Assembly (NCBI GenBank): GCA_947178025.1
Contig: CAMWWU010000004.1
Coordinates: forward strand, 1 to 35,274
Reading direction: 5' to 3'
From: an uncultured Alistipes sp.
GTDB lineage: Bacteria; Bacteroidota; Bacteroidia; Bacteroidales; Rikenellaceae
DNA: 35,274 nucleotides
In this document: one piece after another, positions 8,598 through 17,504 of the stretch
Position numbering within the stretch: the first letter of the stretch is position 1
Layout of the letters: the number at the start of each line of letters is the position of its first letter
Notes under the pieces: model-generated
The model's input: the letters and a program-made list of their open reading frames with translations, nothing else
Told to the model about the DNA's origin: nothing
Database searches by the model: none
Translations under genes and position numbers: made by a program

Positions 8598-9626
8598 ATG
8601 AAACTGTCGAAAGAGGGAGTCGAAGAGCTGCGGGGGCTGCTCGCCAGGCCGCAGCGCATCGTGATCGTCTCCCATACCAATCCCGACGGCGACGCCGTGG
8701 GCTCGTCGCTCGCCTGGGCCGAAGCGCTCCGGACGATGGGGCACAGCGTGACGTGCGTCGTGCCGAACAAGTATCCCTATTTCCTCGACTGGATGCAGGG
8801 CATCGAACAGGTCGTGATCTTCCGCACCGACACCGAGGGGCGCGCCGCCCGGGCCATCGCCGAGGCCGAAACGATCTTCTGTCTCGACTTCAACGCCGTG
8901 TCGCGGCTCGAAAACCTGACCGAAACGATCGAATCCAACCGCACGGCGCGGCGCGTGCTGATCGACCACCACCTCGCCCCCGGCGAGGGCTTCGACATCG
9001 CCTTCTCGCACCCCGATTCGTCGAGCACCTGCTTCGTGGTCTACTCGCTCATCGAGGCGATGTTCGGCCCGGAGGCGATCTCGCCGCGGATGGCCGAGGC
9101 GCTCTACGTCGGCATGATGACCGACACGGGGAACTTCGCCTTCTCGTTCCTCACGCCCGAGCTCTTCCGCGCCGTGGCGGTGCTCGTCGAGCGCGGCATC
9201 GACATTCCGCGCATCCACAACAGCGTCTACAACTCCTACACCGAGGGCCGTGCGCGGCTCTTCGGCTACGCCATCAACCGCAAGATGGAGCTTATCGAGG
9301 ACGGTACGGTGGCCTACATGTCGCTTCTGGAGCACGAGATGCGCCGCTTCCAGTTCCAGCAGGGCGACAGCGAGGGGTTCGTCAACTACGCGCTGACGAT
9401 CAAGAAGGTGAAGATGTCGGCGATGTTCCTGGCGCACCGCAAGTTCATCCGCGTGTCGCTGCGCTCGCGCGGCGACGTGGACGTCAACCTCTTCGCCCGC
9501 AAGTACTTCAACGGCGGCGGCCACCGCAATGCCGCCGGCGGCAAGTCGTTCGACTCGATGCCCGAAACCATCGAACGCTACGTTCGCGCCGTGCGCGAAT
9601 TCGCCGAGGAGGGGCATCTCGGTTAA
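8598..9626 (+). CDS. nrnA: DHH-family bifunctional oligoribonuclease/PAP phosphatase (NrnA-like)
   Basis: NPDGDAVGSSLAW, DFNAVSRL, DHH in LIDHHLAPG, MMTDTGNF, DHHA1 motif FNGGGHRNAAGG. Confidence 0.92.
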   Translation: MKLSKEGVEELRGLLARPQRIVIVSHTNPDGDAVGSSLAWAEALRTMGHSVTCVVPNKYPYFLDWMQGIEQVVIFRTDTEGRAARAIAEAETIFCLDFNAVSRLENLTETIESNRTARRVLIDHHLAPGEGFDIAFSHPDSSSTCFVVYSLIEAMFGPEAISPRMAEALYVGMMTDTGNFAFSFLTPELFRAVAVLVERGIDIPRIHNSVYNSYTEGRARLFGYAINRKMELIEDGTVAYMSLLEHEMRRFQFQQGDSEGFVNYALTIKKVKMSAMFLAHRKFIRVSLRSRGDVDVNLFARKYFNGGGHRNAAGGKSFDSMPETIERYVRAVREFAEEGHLG

Positions 9627-9629
9627 AAA

Positions 9630-10568
9630 ATGAAGAACGGTATGTTTTCTGCTCGTCCCGCCTGGCTGCGGGCGGCTTTCGCGGCGCTCTTCTGCGCCGC
9701 GTTCTTCTGTTCGCCCGCCGTGTCGCTTTTCGCGGGCATTCTGTTCGCCCTTTTGCTGGGCAATCCCTACGCTGCGTTGAGCAAGTCGCTCTCGAAGAAG
9801 ATGCTTCAGTGGTGCGTGGTGGGGCTGGGCTTCGGCATGAACTTCCACGCTTCGCTGGCAGCCGGCCGCGACGGCATGCTCTTCACGATCGTTTCGGTCG
9901 TGGCGGTCATGCTGCTGGGTGTCGTGCTGGGGCGTCTGCTCGGCGTAGGCCGCAAGAGCGCCTACTTGATCTCGGCCGGTACGGCCATCTGCGGCGGCAG
10001 CGCCATTGCGGCCGTGGCCCCGGTCATCGACTCCGACGAGAACGAGACCTCGCTTTCGCTGGCGACGATCTTCGTGCTGAACGCCGTGGCGCTCTTCCTC
10101 TTTCCGGCCCTGGGGGCCCGGATCGGCATGACGGAGCGCGAATTCGGAACCTGGGCGGCCATCGCCATCCACGACACCTCGTCGGTGGTGGGGGCCGGAG
10201 CCGCTTACGGCGAGGAGGCCTTGCTGGTGGCGACGACCGTGAAGCTGACCCGTGCGCTGTGGATCATTCCGCTGTCGCTGGTCTCGATGGCCGTGTTCCG
10301 TCGCAAGGGAACGAAGATCCGCATCCCCTGGTTCATCGGGTGGTTCGTCGTCGCCATGTTGGTGAACACCTACTGCAACCTGCCCGGGTGGTTCTCGCAC
10401 GGCGTGTCGCTCGCGTCGCGCGCCGGGCTCTCGGCTACGCTCTTCCTGATCGGTGGCGGGCTTTCGGCGGAGGTGATCCGTCGCGTAGGGATCCGGCCGC
10501 TGGTGCTGGGCGTGGCGCTCTGGGCCGTGATCTCGCTCTTGTCGCTCGGGGTGATTCTGCTGCCGTAA
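9630..10568 (+). CDS. YeiH/UPF0324-family putative sulfate exporter-type membrane protein
   Basis: Multi-TM with VVGLGFGMNFHASL, ISAGTAICGGSAIAAVAPVI, AIHDTSSVVGAG motifs typical of the family. Confidence 0.88.
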   Translation: MKNGMFSARPAWLRAAFAALFCAAFFCSPAVSLFAGILFALLLGNPYAALSKSLSKKMLQWCVVGLGFGMNFHASLAAGRDGMLFTIVSVVAVMLLGVVLGRLLGVGRKSAYLISAGTAICGGSAIAAVAPVIDSDENETSLSLATIFVLNAVALFLFPALGARIGMTEREFGTWAAIAIHDTSSVVGAGAAYGEEALLVATTVKLTRALWIIPLSLVSMAVFRRKGTKIRIPWFIGWFVVAMLVNTYCNLPGWFSHGVSLASRAGLSATLFLIGGGLSAEVIRRVGIRPLVLGVALWAVISLLSLGVILLP

Positions 10569-10586
10569 GGACGGGGCCGCCCCGAA

Positions 10587-11168
10587 TCAGTGCGCCGGCA
10601 TTTCGATGCGCGGCATTTCGGGGCGCTCGTGATCCGAATAGAGGAGCACGTGCTCCCGTATGAAGTCCGCGAATGCGCGGGCTTCGTCGTTTTCGAGGGG
10701 TGCCGGACGGCTCAGCAGCACGAGTCGGTGCGGCTCGAAGGGGCGCCGGTAGGAGGGGTGCAGGTAGTGCCAGGGATTGGCTGCGAAGCCCGAGCGTTCG
10801 TAGAAGTGCAGCCGCCGGACGGAGATCTCGTCCTCGGGCGGGTCGATCTCCAGCACGAGGCGTCCGAACCGTTCGCCGAGCGCTTCGAGGGCCCGGCTGC
10901 CGATCTGCTGTCCGCGCAGGGCCGGATCGACGGCCAGGTGCTCGACGTAGCGGAACGGGCCCGCCTGCCAGTGGAACAGCAGGCCGGCCATGCGGTCGCC
11001 GAGCCGGATGGCGTCGGCCTCGAAGAGCGGGTCGGCGAGGGCTTCGGCATAGCGCTCCTCGTGCCAGCGCTCCTTGGCCGGGAAGGCGTTCCGGTAGATC
11101 GTCATCGCCTCGGCCCAACCCGGGTCGTCGCACGAAGCGAAGGGAACGAGTGTCGGGGCGGGGATCAT
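10587..11168 (-). CDS. GNAT-family N-acetyltransferase
   Basis: Start at 11168 (MIPAPTLVPFASCDD), acetyl-CoA motif VEHLAVDPALRGQQIGSRALEAL, LEIDPPEDEISVRRLHFYERSGF; ATGA overlap with lacI stop. Confidence 0.82.
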   Translation of the reverse strand: MIPAPTLVPFASCDDPGWAEAMTIYRNAFPAKERWHEERYAEALADPLFEADAIRLGDRMAGLLFHWQAGPFRYVEHLAVDPALRGQQIGSRALEALGERFGRLVLEIDPPEDEISVRRLHFYERSGFAANPWHYLHPSYRRPFEPHRLVLLSRPAPLENDEARAFADFIREHVLLYSDHERPEMPRIEMPAH

Positions 11169-12193
11169 TCGGCGGTCGTTTTGCGGGGTGCGCGCACCGA
11201 GTCGCGCACGGTGATGGTCGGCGGCAGCAGGATCTGCGAATGGTTCGCGCGGTTGTCCCGGATCATTTGCAGGAGCATCTTGATGGCCAGAATCCCCATC
11301 TCTTCGATCGGCTGATTCACGCGCGTGATGGCCGGCGAGAGGAAATCGAGGTAGGTATAGTTGTCGAACGATATGACCGACAGATCGTCGGGGATCCGCA
11401 GTCCGGCCTCTTCGGCGGCCTTCATCGTGCCGAGCAGAATCGTGTTGCTCAGGGCGAAGATCGCCGTGGGCGGCTCGGGTTCGGCGAGGGCGAGCTTGGC
11501 CTCGATGTAGCCGTTCTGGATCGAGAAGTCGCTGCCCGAAACGACGGCCCGGTCGTCGAGTCCGAAGTCGTGCAGCGCTTCGCGGTATCCCCGCACGCGT
11601 TCGGACGAGGTGATCGACGCCGACGGCCCCTGGATGCAGCGGATGTTGCGGTGGCCGTAGTCGAGCAGCATCCGGGTGGCGTTGTAGCTGCCCTGAAAGT
11701 TGTCCGTCGAGACGTAGGGGAGCGACGATTCGGGGAAATAACGGTCGATCAGTACGATGGGCGTGTGCTGCGCGACCTCTTCCAGCTGCTCGGGCGTGTT
11801 GCTGCACGGCACGACGATCACGCCGTCGATGTTGCGGCTCAACAGCGAATTGAGCCCTTCCGACTCCTCTTTCTCGTTCTCCATCGAGTCGATCAGGATC
11901 ACGGTGTAGTCGTGCAGCCGCGCTTCGTGGATGATGACATTGGCGATGTTGGCGAAGAAGGGGTTGTCGATGCTCGGAACGAGCAGCCCGACCGTATTGG
12001 TGCGTTTCGTGCGGAGACTTTGTGCCGTCAGGTTGGGCGTGTAGTTGCACTTTTGCGCAAATTCTTTGATTTTGCGCACGGTCTGCTCGCTGATCCGGTA
12101 CTTCTGCGCTTTCCCGTTCAGCACGCGCGATATGGTCGATATGGAGAAACCGGTTCGCTCGGCGATGGAAATCAGGGTCTCTTTTTGCGTCAT
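11165..12193 (-). CDS. LacI-family transcriptional regulator
   Basis: HTH SIAERTGFSISTISRVLNGKAQKYRISEQTVRKI; periplasmic-binding-like domain NTVGLLVPSIDNPFFANIANVI. Start at 12193; the ORF-track start at 12337 is upstream of the promoter. Confidence 0.95.
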   Translation of the reverse strand: MTQKETLISIAERTGFSISTISRVLNGKAQKYRISEQTVRKIKEFAQKCNYTPNLTAQSLRTKRTNTVGLLVPSIDNPFFANIANVIIHEARLHDYTVILIDSMENEKEESEGLNSLLSRNIDGVIVVPCSNTPEQLEEVAQHTPIVLIDRYFPESSLPYVSTDNFQGSYNATRMLLDYGHRNIRCIQGPSASITSSERVRGYREALHDFGLDDRAVVSGSDFSIQNGYIEAKLALAEPEPPTAIFALSNTILLGTMKAAEEAGLRIPDDLSVISFDNYTYLDFLSPAITRVNQPIEEMGILAIKMLLQMIRDNRANHSQILLPPTITVRDSVRAPRKTTAE

Positions 12194-12212
12194 TTCCTTG
12201 AATTTAATGAGA

Positions 12213-12244
12213 CAAAGATAGGTTTTTTTTGAAAAATTATCAAA
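12213..12244 (-). promoter_or_regulatory. lacI promoter
   Basis: Minus strand TTTG (12244-12241) - 20 bp - TATCTTTG (12220-12213). Confidence 0.8.
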
Positions 12245-12250
12245 AAACGC

Positions 12251-12281
12251 TTGGAAGAAAGCCGTATTTATATTATGTTTG
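12251..12281 (+). promoter_or_regulatory. Promoter of the ribokinase/SusCD operon
   Basis: TTG (12251-12253) - 20 bp - TATGTTTG (12274-12281); overlaps the palindromic operator. Confidence 0.72.
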
Positions 12282-12298
12282 CACAAACGTTTGCGCAA
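12279..12298. promoter_or_regulatory. LacI-type operator palindrome TTGCACAAAC|GTTTGCGCAA
   Basis: 20-bp inverted repeat, 9 of 10 positions symmetric, central CG, between lacI and the ribokinase operon. Confidence 0.85.
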
Positions 12299-12365
12299 GG
12301 CTCTTTCCGACCGGAGGCCGAACGTGGGCGAAACCATGCCGCAAAAACCTTAAAACTTATCTCGA

Positions 12366-13298
12366 ATGAACCCCCGTAAAATTGTCGTCATCGGCAGCAG
12401 CAACACCGACATGGTGATTAAATCCGAGCGGCTGCCCGCTCCCGGCGAAACCGTCCTGGGCGGTACTTTTCTGATGAATCCCGGCGGAAAGGGTGCCAAT
12501 CAGGCCGTCGCAGCCGCCCGGCTGGGCGGCGATGTGACCTTTGTCTGCAAAACCGGAACCGACCTCTTCGCCCAACGTGCCGAGGAGGGTTACCGGCGCG
12601 AGGGTATCGACACCGCATTCGTATTGCGCAATGCCGACGTGCCGTCGGGCGTGGCGCTCATCACCGTCGATGCCGAAGGCGAAAACTGCATCGTCGTCGC
12701 GCCGGGTGCCAATGATACGCTTTCGCCCGCCGACATCGAGCAGGCGCGTGCCGTGATCGAATCCGCCGATCTGGTCGTCATGCAGCTTGAGATTCCGCTC
12801 GATACCGTTCTGGCGGCCGCACGCATCGCCCGCGCCGCGGGAGCGCGCGTGCTGCTCAACCCTGCGCCTGCGCCCGCCCGCCCGCTCTCCGACGAGTTGC
12901 TCTCGCTGGTCGACCTGCTGATTCCCAATCGCACCGAGGCCGAGCTGCTCTCGGGAGTCCGTATCGCGGAGTGGGAGGATGCCGAATCGGCGGCCGTCCG
13001 GCTTCATGAACGCGGCGTCGGCAGCGTGCTCATTACGCTCGGCTCGCGCGGGGCGCTCTGTTTCGACGGCATACGCCATGAGCGCATCGCATCCTGTCCG
13101 GTCAAATCCGTCGACTCGACCGGTGCGGGCGATACGTTCTGCGGTGCGCTCTGCGTGGCGCTCTCCGAAGGCCGCGACCTCGTGGCGGCGGCCCGTTTCG
13201 CTTCGCTCGTGGCGTCGATTTCGGTGACTCGGGTCGGAGCGCAGCAGGCGATCCCCTATCGGACGGAGGTGGATCGGGCGCTCGCTGCGCAATCCTGA
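12366..13298 (+). CDS. rbsK: Ribokinase (PfkB family)
   Basis: IVVIGSSNTDMVIKSERLPAPGETVLGGTFLMNPGGKGANQAVAAARLGG and DSTGAGDTFCGAL. Confidence 0.92.
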   Translation: MNPRKIVVIGSSNTDMVIKSERLPAPGETVLGGTFLMNPGGKGANQAVAAARLGGDVTFVCKTGTDLFAQRAEEGYRREGIDTAFVLRNADVPSGVALITVDAEGENCIVVAPGANDTLSPADIEQARAVIESADLVVMQLEIPLDTVLAAARIARAAGARVLLNPAPAPARPLSDELLSLVDLLIPNRTEAELLSGVRIAEWEDAESAAVRLHERGVGSVLITLGSRGALCFDGIRHERIASCPVKSVDSTGAGDTFCGALCVALSEGRDLVAAARFASLVASISVTRVGAQQAIPYRTEVDRALAAQS

Positions 13299-13342
13299 CC
13301 GTAAGGACGAACCTTGAAAAACTATACCTAAAACCCTATTGT

Positions 13343-14518
13343 ATGAGAAACCTGAACTTAAAGGTTCTCGTCTGCGCGCTCGCTTTTGCTTCGGCGGGAT
13401 GCAGCGACGAGAGCGAACCGAATGCGGTGCCTGTCGCGCCTATTCTGAAGGAAGTGGTCATGCCGGCAGAGAGCAGGGCGCTTCCCGGAACCACGGTGAC
13501 GATCTCCGGAAAGGGATTCGATGTCTCCGACAAGATTTTCTGCGAGTCGCTCGCGGAGGAGCTCGATTTCGTACCCGAAATCGAGCATGTAAACGACCAG
13601 GGCATCTCGTTCGCCATCCCGGCGGAGGCCGCTGGCCCCTATGCCGTGACGGTCGAGCGCGCCGGTTTGACGAGCCGTCTGCCCGGCGAGCTGAAAGTGC
13701 CTTATGTCATCGTCATCGAAGGGCTGTCCGTGCCTTCGGGCAACGTGGTGCGCGGCGCCGTACTCGCTGTCCGGGGCAGCGGTTTCGAAGCCGGCGACGT
13801 GGCGAACTTCTCGTCTGACGGATATCCGGGCGGTACGATCGTCGCGACGGACGTGAACGTTACGGACTCCGGTATCGAAGTGAAGATTCCCGAGTCGTGC
13901 TACGGTGTCAATACGCTGACGATCGTGCGCGGCACGCGCCAGGCCAACCTCGGCCGGGTGAATGTCTCCGTTTCGGTCGGCGACGAGGTCGGCGGCGGTA
14001 TCGTCTTCTACACCTCCGACAAGGGGCTGCACGGGCTGATCGTCAAACGGACCAACACCGGCACGCCGACCCAGCAGTGGGGGCCGACGTCGCTGCACGG
14101 AGGTACGAAAAAGGATCTTTACACCGGTAAGGAGAATACGCGCCTTTGCGTGGCCAAGATGGCCGATTTCCATCAGCAGTTCGCTACCTGGCCCGCGGAC
14201 AAGCTGTCGGCCGCCGAGCTGTGCGCCGCCGAGAGCGAAACGGTCGACGGCGTGGTTTACGACGACTGGTTCCTCCCCTCGCAGCAGGAGCTGGCGGAAC
14301 TCTTCAAGGCTCGGGCTGCCGGCCTTTTCTCGGGCGGCAAGTCTGCGGCCGATCTTCCGGCCAACAACTACTGGACGTCGACCGAGGGCGACAACGATGC
14401 CAACGCTCCGATCTGGAGCGCCTACTACGTGAATTTCTACGAAACGGAGTCGCTCGTGTCGAGCAACAGCGACAAGGAGGCTTGGCAGATCGGTATTCGC
14501 GCCATCCGTCAATTTTAG
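13343..14518 (+). CDS. Putative surface lipoprotein with IPT/TIG-like repeats and C-terminal DUF1566/lectin-like domain (candidate surface glycan-binding protein)
   Basis: Lipobox FASAGCSDES; two Ig-like segments (GTTVTISGKGFDVSD, GAVLAVRGSGFEAGD); DUF1566-like tail WFLPSQQELAELF...NNYWTSTEGDN...IRAIRQF; immediately upstream of susC. Confidence 0.75.
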   Translation: MRNLNLKVLVCALAFASAGCSDESEPNAVPVAPILKEVVMPAESRALPGTTVTISGKGFDVSDKIFCESLAEELDFVPEIEHVNDQGISFAIPAEAAGPYAVTVERAGLTSRLPGELKVPYVIVIEGLSVPSGNVVRGAVLAVRGSGFEAGDVANFSSDGYPGGTIVATDVNVTDSGIEVKIPESCYGVNTLTIVRGTRQANLGRVNVSVSVGDEVGGGIVFYTSDKGLHGLIVKRTNTGTPTQQWGPTSLHGGTKKDLYTGKENTRLCVAKMADFHQQFATWPADKLSAAELCAAESETVDGVVYDDWFLPSQQELAELFKARAAGLFSGGKSAADLPANNYWTSTEGDNDANAPIWSAYYVNFYETESLVSSNSDKEAWQIGIRAIRQF

Positions 14519-14542
14519 CGAACCTACTAACCGAATAAAACG

Positions 14543-17482
14543 ATGAAAAAGATACTTTTCGTGCTGACAGTCTTGCTGTTGGCCGTTACCCCCCCCCTCC
14601 GGGCCCAGAATCGGGTCGAGGGCGTGGTGATGAATGAGAATTCCGATGCGCTCGCCGGCGTCGCGGTGGTTGTCAAGGGCACGCAGCGCGGTGTGTCGAC
14701 CGATGCCCGCGGGCACTTCGCCATCGAGGCGAAGAGGGGCGAGTCGCTGCTGTTCTCCTACATGGGAATGATCGATCAGACGGTCCCCGTGGCTTCGGGC
14801 CGTATGGAGGTCCGCATGGTTTCCGACAACTTCAACCTCGACGACGTGGTGGTGATCGGTTACGGCTCGGCCAAGAAGAGCGACCTGACGGGCTCCGTGG
14901 CGTCGGTCAAGCCCGATGCGCTCAAGAACGGCAAGGTCGGCATGGTTTCGTCGGCCCTTCAGGGTGCGGCGGCCGGTGTGCAGGTGACGCAGGGGAATAT
15001 GAAGCCCGGTGCCGATGCCAGCATTCTCATCCGCGGCGCGGGCTCGATCAATGCCGGAACCGAGCCGCTCTACATCATCGACGGCGTACCCGTGCAGGGC
15101 GGTCTTCAGGATCTTTCGGCCGTCGACATCCAGTCGATCGAGATCCTCAAGGACGCGTCGTCGGCTTCGATCTACGGTTCGCGCGGTTCGAACGGCGTGG
15201 TGCTCGTGACCACGAAAAACGGTACGGCCGGCAAGACCCGCGTTTCGTTCAATGCGACGGCCGGCGTGCAGAAGCTGATGAACAAGCAGGACATGATGAC
15301 TGCTCAGCAGTACTACGATCTGATCGAATCCTCGGGTCAGAACTACACCTGGTCGTCGGCCGAGCTGCGCCATCTGAGCCGCGGCGAATCGACCGACTGG
15401 CAGGATGCCGTGACGCAGGACGGCAGCTTCCAGAACTACAGCTTCTCCGTGTCGGGCGGCGGCAAGTCGACGACCCACTATCTCGGTCTGGACTACTACG
15501 ATCAGGAGGGTACGGTCAAGAATTCGTCGTTCAACAAGTTCACCGTCCGTTACAACATGGACGCCACGCTCAACAAGTGGCTGCGCTCGGGTGTCCGCGT
15601 GAATGTCGTCGAGTCGAAGCTGATGAACATCAACGAGGAGTCCGATTCGGGCTACGGCACGATGCACAGCGCCATTACGGCCCAGCCGACGGCGCCGATC
15701 TACAACGACGACGGCAGCTATTTCGACGGCTTCCTCAATACGAAAGCCAACCCCGTGGCCATCGTCGACCTGCTCGACAAGGCGACCAAGCGCACCCGTG
15801 CCGTCGGGTCGTTCTACCTCGAACTGGAGCCCGTAGAGAATCTCCGCATCCGTTCGGACAATGCCGGCGAGCTGGTCTTCTTCAAAGTCGACGAGTATGA
15901 GGACGGCCGCATGGGCCAGCACTATACGGCCGACGGCCACGCCCGCATCATGTCCAACAAGAAGAGCTACTGGCAGACCGAGAACACCGTTACCTACGAT
16001 CTGATCCGCGAGCGTCACAAACTGACGGTCATGGGCGGCTTCTCGGCTTCGCAGGTCCGCTACGAGGAGGTGACCGCCGACTCGAAGGGGCTCGATCCCA
16101 CCACGAAGTACAACAACCTGGGCGGTGCCGCCACGCACGGCCCCAACGGCTCCTACGCTTCCGGTTCGTCGCTCGTGTCATTCTACGGCCGTGCCACCTA
16201 CAATTTCGACGAGCGCTACCTGCTGACGCTGACCATGCGCGGCGACGGCTCCTCGCGTTTCGCCCCCGGGCACCGCTGGGGCTACTTCCCCTCGCTGGCC
16301 GCCGCATGGCGTGTGTCGGAGGAGCCTTTCATGAAGAGCGCCGCATGGGTGGACAACCTCAAGGTGCGCATCAGCGCCGGTATGCTCGGCAACCAGAACA
16401 TCGGCGACTACTCCCATGCCGCACAGATCAGCCAGGGCGGTTCGGGACTCGACTACGTGTTCGGCGGAAACCTCGCTTCGGGAGCCGTCTATACGACGAT
16501 CAGCAATCCCGAGCTGACGTGGGAGAAGGCCAAGCAGCTCGATCTCGGTATCGACTTCGGGTTCCTCGGCAACCGCATCGCCGGTACGATCGAAACCTAC
16601 TACAAGCGGACGACCGATCTGCTGTGGACGGTTCCGCTGCCTTTGGAGTCGGGCTACCGCAGCTCGATGACCAACGTGGGCGTCCTCGACAACAAGGGCG
16701 TCGAGTTTACGCTCAATACGGTGAATGTCAATATGCGCAACTTCCAGTGGACTACGTCTTTCAATATCTCCTACAACCGCAACGAGATCGTCGAGCTTTA
16801 CGACGGCAAGCAGGATGTCAACAAGTCGCTCTTCGTGGGCCACTCGCTGGGCGAGTTCTACCTGCTGCACTCCGCTGGCATTTGGCAGATTCCCGATGCC
16901 GAGCAGGCTGCCGCATACGGAGCCTATCCGGGCGACCGCAAGATCTACGATCGCGACGGGAATAACGTCATCAACGGCGAGGACCGCATGTTCGCCGGCC
17001 AGAGCACCCCGACGTGGTTCGGCGGTCTGACCAACACGTTCCGCTTCTACGGTGTCGACCTCACGCTCTTCATGAACTTCGCGGGCGGTCACAAGATCAA
17101 CAACTCGCTGCTGCGTTCGCAGAACTCCTACAATGTCTGGGGCAACATGAGCAAGGACTACTACGAGGGTTATTGGCGCATCGACCGTCCGAGCGACGTC
17201 TATCCGGCTCCGCGCGTGGGCAGCGCCTATGCCAACGGCGATGGTACGGACGCCAACCTGCAGGATGGCAAATACCTACGCATCAAGAACCTCGAAATCG
17301 GCTATACGCTGCCGAAGCGCTGGACCGACGCGATCCGCGCCAGCAGCGTCCGCCTCTTCTTCTCGGTGCAGAACCTGGCCACGTTCACCGGCTACACGGG
17401 CTATGACGTGGAGGCTTGGGACAACACCAATCCTTATCCCGGATCGCGCAGCTACATCGGCGGGATCTCCGTCAATTTCTAA
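14543..17482 (+). CDS. SusC/RagA-family TonB-dependent outer-membrane transporter
   Basis: Carboxypeptidase-regulatory-like N-domain, DDVVVIGYGSAKKSDLTGSV, IRGAGSINAGTEPLYIIDGVP, IEILKDASSASIYGSRGSNGVVLVTTK, C-terminal beta-barrel. Confidence 0.97.
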   Translation: MKKILFVLTVLLLAVTPPLRAQNRVEGVVMNENSDALAGVAVVVKGTQRGVSTDARGHFAIEAKRGESLLFSYMGMIDQTVPVASGRMEVRMVSDNFNLDDVVVIGYGSAKKSDLTGSVASVKPDALKNGKVGMVSSALQGAAAGVQVTQGNMKPGADASILIRGAGSINAGTEPLYIIDGVPVQGGLQDLSAVDIQSIEILKDASSASIYGSRGSNGVVLVTTKNGTAGKTRVSFNATAGVQKLMNKQDMMTAQQYYDLIESSGQNYTWSSAELRHLSRGESTDWQDAVTQDGSFQNYSFSVSGGGKSTTHYLGLDYYDQEGTVKNSSFNKFTVRYNMDATLNKWLRSGVRVNVVESKLMNINEESDSGYGTMHSAITAQPTAPIYNDDGSYFDGFLNTKANPVAIVDLLDKATKRTRAVGSFYLELEPVENLRIRSDNAGELVFFKVDEYEDGRMGQHYTADGHARIMSNKKSYWQTENTVTYDLIRERHKLTVMGGFSASQVRYEEVTADSKGLDPTTKYNNLGGAATHGPNGSYASGSSLVSFYGRATYNFDERYLLTLTMRGDGSSRFAPGHRWGYFPSLAAAWRVSEEPFMKSAAWVDNLKVRISAGMLGNQNIGDYSHAAQISQGGSGLDYVFGGNLASGAVYTTISNPELTWEKAKQLDLGIDFGFLGNRIAGTIETYYKRTTDLLWTVPLPLESGYRSSMTNVGVLDNKGVEFTLNTVNVNMRNFQWTTSFNISYNRNEIVELYDGKQDVNKSLFVGHSLGEFYLLHSAGIWQIPDAEQAAAYGAYPGDRKIYDRDGNNVINGEDRMFAGQSTPTWFGGLTNTFRFYGVDLTLFMNFAGGHKINNSLLRSQNSYNVWGNMSKDYYEGYWRIDRPSDVYPAPRVGSAYANGDGTDANLQDGKYLRIKNLEIGYTLPKRWTDAIRASSVRLFFSVQNLATFTGYTGYDVEAWDNTNPYPGSRSYIGGISVNF
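14589..14597. repeat. C9 homopolymer tract in the susC signal-peptide region
   Basis: gtta-ccccccccc-tccggg; encodes T-P-P-L in MKKILFVLTVLLLAVTPPLRAQ. Confidence 0.9.
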
Positions 17483-17504
17483 AACGTAAATCAAGACAAG
17501 AATC

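Noticed and set aside
8445-10400. 651-aa minus ORF antisense to the DHH phosphoesterase and YeiH genes
   Set aside because: Shadow ORF; no recognizable domain and sense frames are well supported.
10572-10584. Small hairpin CGGGG-CCG-CCCCG between the YeiH and GNAT genes as terminator
   Set aside because: Only 5-bp stem and no T-tract; too weak to call.
12194-12337. N-terminal extension of LacI in the ORF track
   Set aside because: Contains the lacI promoter elements and does not resemble LacI; the HTH begins right after MTQKE.
13358-16138. 926-aa minus ORF opposite the DUF1566 lipoprotein and susC
   Set aside because: Shadow ORF opposite a canonical SusC; low-plausibility His/Arg-rich protein.
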